Shown here: one piece after another, positions 1 to 7,256 of the stretch
Numbering within the stretch: position 1 is the first letter of the stretch
Layout of the letters: each line of letters begins with the position of its first letter
Assembly: GCA_002403115.1 (NCBI GenBank)
Contig: DHHE01000219.1
Location: 15,957-31,469 of the forward strand
Length of the DNA: 15,513 nucleotides
Direction of reading: 5' to 3'
Source: a bacterium UBP2_UBA4780
GTDB taxonomy: Bacteria > Edwardsbacteria > AC1 > EtOH8
Notes under the pieces: model-generated
Told to the model about the DNA's origin: nothing
The model's input: the letters and a program-made list of their open reading frames with translations, nothing else
The model's database searches: none
Translations under genes and position numbers: made by a program

Positions 1-80
1 CATGCCATTTCAAGCGCAGCATGACGCCAGTTCTGCATGAAAGTGTAAGTTTACCATTTTACCGGCCCGAGCGTCAATAC

Positions 81-110
81 GCCGGGGGCGCCCCTCGGGG
101 CGCCCCCGGC
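81..110 (-). terminator. GC-rich hairpin after the four-gene operon
   Basis: Two perfect 14-base arms, GCCGGGGGCGCCCC and its exact reverse complement, are separated by only two bases. The hairpin lies 62 bases past the stop codon of the last TonB receptor. No run of T follows it on the minus strand (the next bases read GTATTGACGC), so it is not a textbook intrinsic terminator. It may act as a U-less terminator or protect the 3' end of the mRNA. The symmetry is certain; the function is inferred. The rest of bases 1-172 shows no gene I can support. Confidence 0.55.
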
Positions 111-172
111 GGCTTTCTGGCGGCCGCCGGAATTGGTTATATACTATTGATATGTCGTATAATACCGGAATA

Positions 173-2908
173 TCACCAGCTGCCCTGCAGGCCGGTCCTC
201 AGCAGCAGGGGGGCGCCGGTCATGGCCGGATTTTCGGCGTAAAGCTTCTTGAAGTAATCCCACCGGGTCCGCTGCTCCGCCACCGAGAAAACACCGTCCC
301 CGTCCAGGTCGCCCTCGGCGTCGTAATAGGGGCTGATGCCGGTGTAGTCCATCCTGGGGGGCTGCGGCTGCCATTCCCGGGTGTAGATCTCGTAGGGTCC
401 GGCCTCCCGGCTGTAGGTGCTGTTGCCGTTGTCCCAGTCGAAAACGTTGAGCACCTCCAGCACCAGCGACAGGGCGAAGGGCCCGGCATGGAAGGCCTTG
501 ATCAGCCTGAGGTCAAGCTGCTTGCTGGCGGGGTAGCGCTGGGAATTGACGGCCGGGGGTTCCTGGTTGAGCCCCTCCAGCGCCAGAGGGGTGAATGGCA
601 GGCCGCTTCCGTAGTGGAAGATCATGTTGAGCGAAGCGTCGGACAGCAGCCGCCCGGCCCGGGCCGCCCACCCCTGGCCGCCGGACAGGACCGGGCCCGG
701 GCCGCGGTTGAACAGGGAGATCTCGGCCACCAGCTTGTTGCGCTGGTCGAAGTCGAGCGGTATCTCCGTGCGCTCCACCACGTCCAGGGTCTCACCAACC
801 GCCTCGAGCCACGAGCGTTCCATGGCATCCGCCGGATTGGAACCGGTCCCCACCGCCTTGGACAGGCTGTAGCGAAGGCTGCCGGTGAGGTGACGGCCGA
901 AGTGCTTGCGCAGGCAGGCCTCCAGGCCGGTGGTATTGGCCCGCTCGACATTGACGTACTGGTAGAAATTGACCGGCTTGGCCTGCACCAGGTCGATGGA
1001 TATCAGATCCTTGGTCTCCCGGTAGTACAGGGCCAGGTCCAGGCTGACGTCCGGGTTCAGCTCGTTGACCGTGCCGAACTCTATGGAGGTGGCCCGCTGC
1101 GGCTTCAGCCCCGGATTGCCCAGGATGTTGCCTTTGATCTGCCCCGGGTCCTCCATGGTGACGTACTGGTACAGCTGCTGCAGCAGCGGGGCCTGGAAGA
1201 AGCGGCCGTACCCGAAGTGGAAGGTGGTGGACTTGGAGACCACGTAGGAAAGCCCCAGCCTGGGGCTGAGCGACCACCCGGCTCCGTCCTGGTTCCCGGA
1301 CTGGGCGCCGGACAGCAGAACGCTGTCCACCGTCCCGGTCTTGGGGTCGAGCCTCTGCAGCCGCAGGCCGCCGTTGACCACCAGCCCCTCGTACTCGACC
1401 TTGTCCTGCAGGTAGAGGGCCATCAGGGTCGGTTCTTTCCGGTAATGGTCGATTATGGGCTTTCCCAGGGCGGTGGCATAGAGGTGGAAGTTGGAGACGT
1501 CGTACCACTTGAGGTCGGTTCCGGCCTTCAACTGGTGCCGCGGCCCGGCCTGCAGCAGGAAGTCGCCCTTGAGAAAGCGCTCCTCGGTGGTCCGGTCCCG
1601 GTACTGCCAGTAGTTGCCCTGGCGGAAGAACAGCATCCGGTCGTAGCCGTAGGGGTTATACCCGGCGGTGAAGACCAGGTTGCCGTCCTGGTCGTAGTAG
1701 ATCTGGTTGTCCCAGTAGTCGAAGAACCGGATGTCCTCCCACCAGTGGCGTCCGATGTCCCAGAAGGTGTCCCGCACCCCGAACTGGCCGCGGTTCCAGA
1801 ACCGCCCCAGGGACAGCTGCCAGAAGGCCGAGTTGGAAAGCGACTGGTTGAGCGTCAGGCAGGCCAGCAGGCCCTTGCGCAAGTCGGACCGGTAGTTCCC
1901 GGGCATGTAGAGCCAATCGTGCCCGTAGCGCCCGAACTGGGAGCGCGATCCGGCCGCCAGCAGGCTGAGCCGGGTCCGGGCCGGGAGCTTGACGGTGGCC
2001 TTGCCCAGCCACGAGTAGTCCTCCCGTTCCTGGTGGGGGAGTATCAGCCGGTGCGGATCCCAGTCATCGGAGCGGGAGACGTCCCCGGCGCCGAACAGAA
2101 GCAGCCGGCTGCCCCACAGCGGCCTTCCCCAGTCGGCCTGGGCCAGGCGGAAGCCGCGGCCCTGCTGGTCGGGAAACAGCCCGCCGTCGTTCCATTTCAG
2201 GTTCAGCTTCGGCTCCCGGCCTTCCTTGATCGAGGCGCTGATCACCCCGGACATCGCCTGTCCGTACTCGGCGTTATACACCCCGGTCAACAGGGAAAGC
2301 TCGGACAGGGCGTTGGTGTTCACCAGCAGCCCGGTGTGGCCCTCGGTGGCGTCCCTGACCGAGATGCCGTCTATCAGGTAGTCCACCTCGTCGGAGCGCC
2401 CGCCCCTGACGTGGAGATCCTCGCCCATGCGCACCACCCCCGACTGGACGGCCACCGCCTGCCTCAGGTTGTCCCAGGGCATCTGCTCGAAATCCGACGA
2501 GCTGATGATCCGCAGGGTGGACGTCCGGTCCTTGTCGACAATGGGACGCTGGGCCGTCACCATCACCCCCTCGGTCTCGATGGGCGCCGGCCTCAGCCTG
2601 AAGTTGACCCTGGCGGTCAGGTCCGGGTTGCAGCGGACGTCGACCTGGGTGACCGCCTGGTAGCCGATGGTGAAGGCCTTGACCGAGTAGTTGCCGGGGG
2701 GCAGGTTGACTATGTGATAGTGCCCCTGGTCGTCGGTCAGCGCCCCCTGCCTGGCGCCCAGGATCTCGACGTAGACGCCGGGCAATCCCTGGCCGTTCTG
2801 GGAGTCCACCACCCGGCCGGCGATCTTGCCGGGCCCGGCCGCCCAGGCCAGGGCCGCCAACAGCCCGGCCAGTGACGCGGCTGCCGGCCACGGCTTGATG
2901 AGGTTCAT
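173..2908 (-). CDS. TonB-dependent receptor with carboxypeptidase-like regulatory domain
   Basis: This 911-residue outer-membrane receptor would import a ligand using TonB energy. A hydrophobic signal peptide covers about residues 1-24. A CarboxypepD_reg-like domain follows (about 27-105, with GRVVDSQNGQGLPGV), then the plug (about 118-230, with HVRGGRSDEVDYLIDG and VYNAEYGQAMSG), then a long beta-barrel rich in aromatic strands. Residues 867-878 (DLDGDGVFSVAE) match an EF-hand calcium loop at positions 1, 3, 5, 6 and 12. The chain ends in W, an aromatic end as usual for barrels. The start is supported by GGAG five bases upstream (2914-2917); the stop is TGA. It is the last gene of the four-gene operon, 81 bases after the PorV-like gene, and is a paralogue of the receptor at 7257-10334. 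The substrate cannot be read from the sequence. The family is certain; transport of a nutrient rather than a role in secretion is inferred. Confidence 0.95.
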   Translation of the reverse strand: MNLIKPWPAAASLAGLLAALAWAAGPGKIAGRVVDSQNGQGLPGVYVEILGARQGALTDDQGHYHIVNLPPGNYSVKAFTIGYQAVTQVDVRCNPDLTARVNFRLRPAPIETEGVMVTAQRPIVDKDRTSTLRIISSSDFEQMPWDNLRQAVAVQSGVVRMGEDLHVRGGRSDEVDYLIDGISVRDATEGHTGLLVNTNALSELSLLTGVYNAEYGQAMSGVISASIKEGREPKLNLKWNDGGLFPDQQGRGFRLAQADWGRPLWGSRLLLFGAGDVSRSDDWDPHRLILPHQEREDYSWLGKATVKLPARTRLSLLAAGSRSQFGRYGHDWLYMPGNYRSDLRKGLLACLTLNQSLSNSAFWQLSLGRFWNRGQFGVRDTFWDIGRHWWEDIRFFDYWDNQIYYDQDGNLVFTAGYNPYGYDRMLFFRQGNYWQYRDRTTEERFLKGDFLLQAGPRHQLKAGTDLKWYDVSNFHLYATALGKPIIDHYRKEPTLMALYLQDKVEYEGLVVNGGLRLQRLDPKTGTVDSVLLSGAQSGNQDGAGWSLSPRLGLSYVVSKSTTFHFGYGRFFQAPLLQQLYQYVTMEDPGQIKGNILGNPGLKPQRATSIEFGTVNELNPDVSLDLALYYRETKDLISIDLVQAKPVNFYQYVNVERANTTGLEACLRKHFGRHLTGSLRYSLSKAVGTGSNPADAMERSWLEAVGETLDVVERTEIPLDFDQRNKLVAEISLFNRGPGPVLSGGQGWAARAGRLLSDASLNMIFHYGSGLPFTPLALEGLNQEPPAVNSQRYPASKQLDLRLIKAFHAGPFALSLVLEVLNVFDWDNGNSTYSREAGPYEIYTREWQPQPPRMDYTGISPYYDAEGDLDGDGVFSVAEQRTRWDYFKKLYAENPAMTGAPLLLRTGLQGSW

Positions 2909-2921
2909 TCCGGCTCCATGT

Positions 2922-2960
2922 GGAAATGGGAGATGACGCTAGCGCCATCTCCCATGTTCC
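2922..2960 (-). promoter_or_regulatory. Intercistronic hairpin directly before the ribosome binding site of the last receptor gene
   Basis: Bases 2926-2940 (ATGGGAGATGACGCT) and 2941-2955 (AGCGCCATCTCCCAT) form an inverted repeat with one mismatch. In the minus-strand transcript the mismatch becomes a G-U wobble, so the stem pairs fully there but not in the plus-strand transcript. GGAA/TTCC extend the stem past one bulged base. The hairpin ends four bases before the GGAG of the downstream gene. No T-run follows. A role in uncoupling or stabilising the mRNA between the PorV-like gene and the second receptor is inferred. Confidence 0.6.
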
Positions 2961-2989
2961 GGTTTGGTCCGCTTGGCCGCGGGCGGCCG

Positions 2990-4054
2990 TCAGAAGCCCA
3001 GGCCCAGGCTGAAGCGGTGCACGTTATCCAGGTAGCCCATGTTGGTGTAGGCGTAGTCCACCGAGATCTTGGAGGCCCCGAACCGCCGGCTGACGCCCAT
3101 GCCGGCGCTCATGTTGTCGGCCCCGCCCTTGGACTCGTACCAGTCGGGGTCGTACTTGTAGCCGCCGCGCAGGGCCAGGCTGACGATGGGGTTCTTCCAG
3201 GCGTACTCCAGGCCCACCAGCACCTTCTCGCTGCCGTCGTTGGGGTGGACCAGCTCGCCCGAGGTGGTCAGGACGTGGTCGCTGCCGTACTTGAAGTCGT
3301 AGGCCATGCCGATCTTGAACTGCAGGGGCATGGGGAACGACTGGCTCTTGATCTCCCACTGGCTGCCGGTGTAATTGCTGGGCCAGGAGGTGTCCCCGAT
3401 CTCCCTCTCCAGGTCCGGGCCGGAGAAGCCGGCCTCTCCGCTGTAGTTGACGATGGCCATGCCGATGCGCAGCGTCTTGAAGCCGGTCAGGTAGTGGGTG
3501 CCGACGTCGAAGGCCAGGCCCCCGGCCGACATCTCGGCGATCTTCTCCCGGACGTACTTGGCGGTGACGCCCAGGCTGAACTTATTGGTCAGGCTCCGGG
3601 CGTAGGTCAGGCCCAGGGCCACGTCGCTGGAGGAGAAGGTCGGCAGACCCTCGCCCTCGTCCTCGCGCGCCAGGGTGGTGATGTCGTCGATGGTGGTCCG
3701 CTGCATATCGCCCATGGACAAAAATGAGGCGCTGATGCCGAAGTTGCCCAGCATCCCGCCGGGGAAGACGCAGGCGATGTACTCGTTGTTGATGTCCACC
3801 AGCCAGTTGGTGTGGCAGAAGGCGGCGTCTATGGTCCTCAGCCGGGCGATGCCGGCCGGGTTCCAGTAGAGGGCGGTGGCGTCGTCGGCCACGGCGGTGA
3901 AGGCCCCGGCCATGGCCGTGCCCCGGGCCCCGGCCCCTATCTTGAGAAACTGCATGCCGGAGAAGCCGACCTTGGAGAACTCGGGCGCGGCCCAGGCCGC
4001 AGTGGCGCCCAAGGCCAGGGCGGCCGCCAGCATCAGTGCCGTGTATTTCCTCAT
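2990..4054 (-). CDS. PorV/PorQ-family outer-membrane beta-barrel protein
   Basis: A 354-residue protein with a signal peptide ending near AWA (about residue 22), followed by the family's signature N-terminus: FLKIGAGARGTAMAG, then AVADDATALYWNPAGIA (about residues 36-70). The remainder alternates short beta-strands and ends in FSLGLGF, a barrel-like C-terminus. In Bacteroidota, PorV is the shuttle that carries type IX cargo from the translocon to the attachment complex; PorQ and FadL-like relatives share the fold. GGAG lies eight bases before the ATG (4063-4066); the stop is TGA. It starts 24 bases after the gene for a protein with a C-terminal sorting domain, which fits a dedicated shuttle-and-cargo pair. 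That role is inferred from the neighbourhood, since many paralogues of this family in uncultivated phyla have no tested function. Confidence 0.9.
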   Translation of the reverse strand: MRKYTALMLAAALALGATAAWAAPEFSKVGFSGMQFLKIGAGARGTAMAGAFTAVADDATALYWNPAGIARLRTIDAAFCHTNWLVDINNEYIACVFPGGMLGNFGISASFLSMGDMQRTTIDDITTLAREDEGEGLPTFSSSDVALGLTYARSLTNKFSLGVTAKYVREKIAEMSAGGLAFDVGTHYLTGFKTLRIGMAIVNYSGEAGFSGPDLEREIGDTSWPSNYTGSQWEIKSQSFPMPLQFKIGMAYDFKYGSDHVLTTSGELVHPNDGSEKVLVGLEYAWKNPIVSLALRGGYKYDPDWYESKGGADNMSAGMGVSRRFGASKISVDYAYTNMGYLDNVHRFSLGLGF

Positions 4055-4078
4055 CTTCTATGCTCCTTGTCTATGCGA

Positions 4079-7000
4079 TTACTTGATGATGGCGAACTTG
4101 CCCAGCTTGGTGCCGATCTCCGGCGCGTCTATCTGGTAGATGTAGATGCCGCTGGCCACCCTGCGGTTGTATGTGGTCAGCAGGTCCCAGCGCTCGGTCC
4201 CGTCGTTCTCGGCGTAGCTGCTCTCGTGGTCCAGCACCCGCACCAGGTCCCCGGCCAGGGTGTAGATCCTGATCTTGCACTTGGCCGGCAGGTTGGTGAA
4301 GTGGATGTTGGGGTAGTTCTTGCTGACGTCCCAGTTGGCCCGCACCAGGTAGGGGTTGGGCACCACCTTCACCTTGTCCAGCAGGCTGGCGCTGAGGCCG
4401 GTGACCTGGCCGGCCGGGGTGGTGTAGATGGTGGTCAGGTTGCCCTCGGTCAGGGTCCGCGGCCCGGAGCAGTACACCCGCCAGATGTCCCCGGTCTCCG
4501 GACGATGCGGCCACAGCGTCGTCATCCGCCGCATGGATGTCCTGGCGTAGTTGAAAAACACCGTCGCCCCGGCGATGTGCATGCCCATGGTGTAGGAGGC
4601 GGTGCTGCTGTCAACCAGGACCGATCCGTTCCCCGCGGCCAGCGGATTGAAGCACCAGGAGCTCTTCACCATGTTGGCCTTGGTCACCCCGGCCTCCAGG
4701 GGCACCTCGATGTTGTTGGTCAGGTCCCACACCTGGGCGGTCAGGGCCGGCTGGGCCGAAGCGTTGACCGTGTCCTTCCACCGGATCTCGAAGTCGCTCC
4801 CCCGCCACTGCCAGGCGGTGATGTAGCTGGGACCGCCGAAGACCGCGTCCTGTATCTGGACTTTTATGCTGTCCCGGGGATAGGTCCGGCCGCCGACGGC
4901 CTCGATGATCACGATGCTGTCGACCTTGGGCGCCTTCTGGTTCCAGTTTATCCATGGCTTGTACACCAGCCCGCCCATCAGGAACTGGTCGTCGATTGTC
5001 CCGAAGAAAGTGGTTCCTGTGACGTCGTTGCCGTAAATGCCGAACTTCATCGCCATGTTCATGCTGTCGATGGCCGTCCCGGCGCTGTTGAGCAGGATGG
5101 GCCGGTAGTTGGGCACCCTCATCGTCCCCTGGAACGCCCTCAGGTGCGACCACCTGATGTAGAAGGTGTCGTCCTTCATGGTGGTCGGAGTGGCCACCTC
5201 GAGCTGATAGTCCATGTCGGCCGAGCCGCCGGTCTTGCTGTCAGCCCCGCCCTGGTGCGTGTAGCGGCAGGTGGGCGCCTGGTAGTCCGTGGCCGGCTTC
5301 CGCGGCACCACGTAGACCGCGTTCTCGGTGGGGTTGGTGGCCAGGGTCACCGGGCATTTGTGGGTGAAGTAGACGTTCCGCTGGAAGTCGTAGGCGATCA
5401 CCCCGTAGTAGTAGCCCATCCCGTTGACCACGTTATCGTCCACCAGGGTGTAGATCAGGCCGCGGTCGCTGCCCAGGGTGTCCCATACCGGGAGATTCAG
5501 GTTTCCGGTGGGCTGCACGTGTTCCCGGGTGCTGAAGTTGGGCACTATCTGCACCCCGTCCTTCCTGTCGTACATCCAGCCCGCCCCGCCCCGGTAGCTG
5601 GAGGTGGCCGAGTTGAACCCGGTGTCCGGGTTGGCGTAGTAGCTGCCCAGGTAATCTCGCCTGAGCGGGTCCATCAGCTCGGCCATGGTCCTGGCCTTGA
5701 CCACCAGGTACCCCTGGAAGTCGTAGGGCTCGTACATGGCCTTCTGGTTGTAGAAGGCGAACAGGGTGTCGGTGCCCCCGGCCGGGTTGCCCGCGCCCCG
5801 GGCCACCCGGGCGGTGGTGCTATCCAAGGCAATGAAGATCTCGAAGCTGTCCACCAAGGTCGTGTCGGTGCAGTACTGCCAGCTGCCCTTGAAGTAGTTC
5901 CACCACTTAGGCGTTCCCAATCCGCCGTTGGTGGTGTCTATCTTGGCCCAGTAGGCGTCGGCCGAGTCCTCAGCTGCCTTGTTCCAGCTGATCCTCACCG
6001 ACTTGTCCCCGGCGGTGTAGGTGATGGTCGGGGCCGTCGGCGGGTTGGCCAGCTCGAAGTCGTTGTCGAATATCTCCTGGGCCACGTCCGAGGCCAGTTT
6101 GAGGGCGGCGGTGTCCCAGGCGGCCATGGTGCCGACGCACAGGGTGACGATGGAATCCGGGCCCAGGATGAACGGCCCCGAGGCCTGGACGAACCGCTTG
6201 TCCTTGGGATCCTCGGCTCCTCGTTCGTCGTAGTCGTCCCGTATCATGTTCTGGTAGTTGACGCCCTCCAAGGTCAGGTATCTCTGCTCGTCGGTCTGGG
6301 GGTCGATGTCTATGTCGAAGATCTTAAAAGCGGTCATACCCAGGGGCTGGCCGGGCAATATGGCCTTGGTGATCTGGTTGTCCACGATGTTGACCGTGCT
6401 GCCGGTGTTGTTGACCGGCCCCTGGAAGAAGCGGAAGCCGACGCAGCCGGTCTTGGGCCAGCCCGGCTCGTTCACGCTCTGGAACTGCATGGCCAGGTTG
6501 CGGTGATAGTCGAAGGCCGTCCGGTCGTTGGCCGCTTCCTGGGCCTCGTTGCCGATGTCGGCGTCAACGCAGGGGGCGATCCGGCAGTTGGTCAGGGTGT
6601 AGCTGTTCTTGTTCTTGACGTTGAAGAAGAAGAAGACGATGTCGTTGTTGTCCGCGTAGTTCCAGGCGTAGGTGATCTGCTCCACCACCACGCCCACGAT
6701 GGCGCTGCCCGAGAAGCCGTACTGCGGGTTCTGGTCGCTGTACTTGCAGTAGCTGTCCTGGCGGGACTTGATCAGCCGCTTGTTGTCGACCTTCCTGGGC
6801 CACTCCAGAACGTCCACCGGGTCGGTGGACAGGTAGACCCTGGCCTTGTTGTTGGTCAGCCAGTTGTCGTAGCTCTCGGTGTAGGGGTCCACCGGGCCCA
6901 TCTCGCTCTGGCCCGAATTGGGGTTGTAGCCGCAGGCCACCCCCCGGGTGCCGCCGGGCGTGGTGGCCGCGAACCAGACGCCGGCCCCGTAGATGTAGTT

Positions 7001-7222
7001 GTAGCCGGGGCCTCCCCAGAACCCGCCGGGGGTGCTGCCCGGGGGGTTGACGAACGGCCCGTAGTTGGTGGTCAGGATGGTCCAGGCGTTGATGTTCAGG
7101 GTGCGCTGGGACATGTTCTTGGCGTTCCTGTCCGGCGTGCTCCCCGGGGCCGTGGCCGCCGCCGCCGCCAGCGACAGCACCGTCAGGCACAGGATGGCGG
7201 CCGTGATTTTTCTATATGACAT
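4079..7222 (-). CDS. Large secreted protein with fibronectin III-like region and C-terminal type IX/FlgD-like sorting domain
   Basis: A 1047-residue exported protein with a signal peptide over about residues 1-23. The first 390 residues are an uncharacterised, aromatic- and Asn-rich beta domain (VWFAATTPGG, AWNYADNNDIV). A fibronectin III-like start (PPTAPTITYTAGDKSVRISW, about 394-413) is followed by a long insertion, and GMGYYYGVIAYD (about 601-612) looks like the closing strands. The C-terminus (about 952-1047) begins VKVVPNPYLV and contains IYTLAGDLVRVL and ASGIYIYQI, then ends GKFAIIK: the layout of a type IX sorting or FlgD Ig-like domain. GGAGG lies five bases before the ATG (7228-7232); the stop is TAA. 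It is the second gene of the operon, between a TonB receptor and the PorV-like gene, so a surface-displayed partner of the receptors is plausible. I see no enzyme motif; the function is unknown. Confidence 0.92.
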   Translation of the reverse strand: MSYRKITAAILCLTVLSLAAAAATAPGSTPDRNAKNMSQRTLNINAWTILTTNYGPFVNPPGSTPGGFWGGPGYNYIYGAGVWFAATTPGGTRGVACGYNPNSGQSEMGPVDPYTESYDNWLTNNKARVYLSTDPVDVLEWPRKVDNKRLIKSRQDSYCKYSDQNPQYGFSGSAIVGVVVEQITYAWNYADNNDIVFFFFNVKNKNSYTLTNCRIAPCVDADIGNEAQEAANDRTAFDYHRNLAMQFQSVNEPGWPKTGCVGFRFFQGPVNNTGSTVNIVDNQITKAILPGQPLGMTAFKIFDIDIDPQTDEQRYLTLEGVNYQNMIRDDYDERGAEDPKDKRFVQASGPFILGPDSIVTLCVGTMAAWDTAALKLASDVAQEIFDNDFELANPPTAPTITYTAGDKSVRISWNKAAEDSADAYWAKIDTTNGGLGTPKWWNYFKGSWQYCTDTTLVDSFEIFIALDSTTARVARGAGNPAGGTDTLFAFYNQKAMYEPYDFQGYLVVKARTMAELMDPLRRDYLGSYYANPDTGFNSATSSYRGGAGWMYDRKDGVQIVPNFSTREHVQPTGNLNLPVWDTLGSDRGLIYTLVDDNVVNGMGYYYGVIAYDFQRNVYFTHKCPVTLATNPTENAVYVVPRKPATDYQAPTCRYTHQGGADSKTGGSADMDYQLEVATPTTMKDDTFYIRWSHLRAFQGTMRVPNYRPILLNSAGTAIDSMNMAMKFGIYGNDVTGTTFFGTIDDQFLMGGLVYKPWINWNQKAPKVDSIVIIEAVGGRTYPRDSIKVQIQDAVFGGPSYITAWQWRGSDFEIRWKDTVNASAQPALTAQVWDLTNNIEVPLEAGVTKANMVKSSWCFNPLAAGNGSVLVDSSTASYTMGMHIAGATVFFNYARTSMRRMTTLWPHRPETGDIWRVYCSGPRTLTEGNLTTIYTTPAGQVTGLSASLLDKVKVVPNPYLVRANWDVSKNYPNIHFTNLPAKCKIRIYTLAGDLVRVLDHESSYAENDGTERWDLLTTYNRRVASGIYIYQIDAPEIGTKLGKFAIIK

Positions 7223-7256
7223 GTTTTCCTCCGTTGTTTGTCTGAATTTTCTTTTA

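Noticed and set aside
3812..7219. Very long open frame on the plus strand (1135 codons), with similar ones at 152-2875, 7893-10319 and 10561-12075
   Set aside because: They lie exactly antisense to well-recognised genes and their translations are low-complexity Val/Gly/Leu/Pro/Arg strings without domains or signal peptides. They arise because GC-rich third positions leave few stop codons on the opposite strand.
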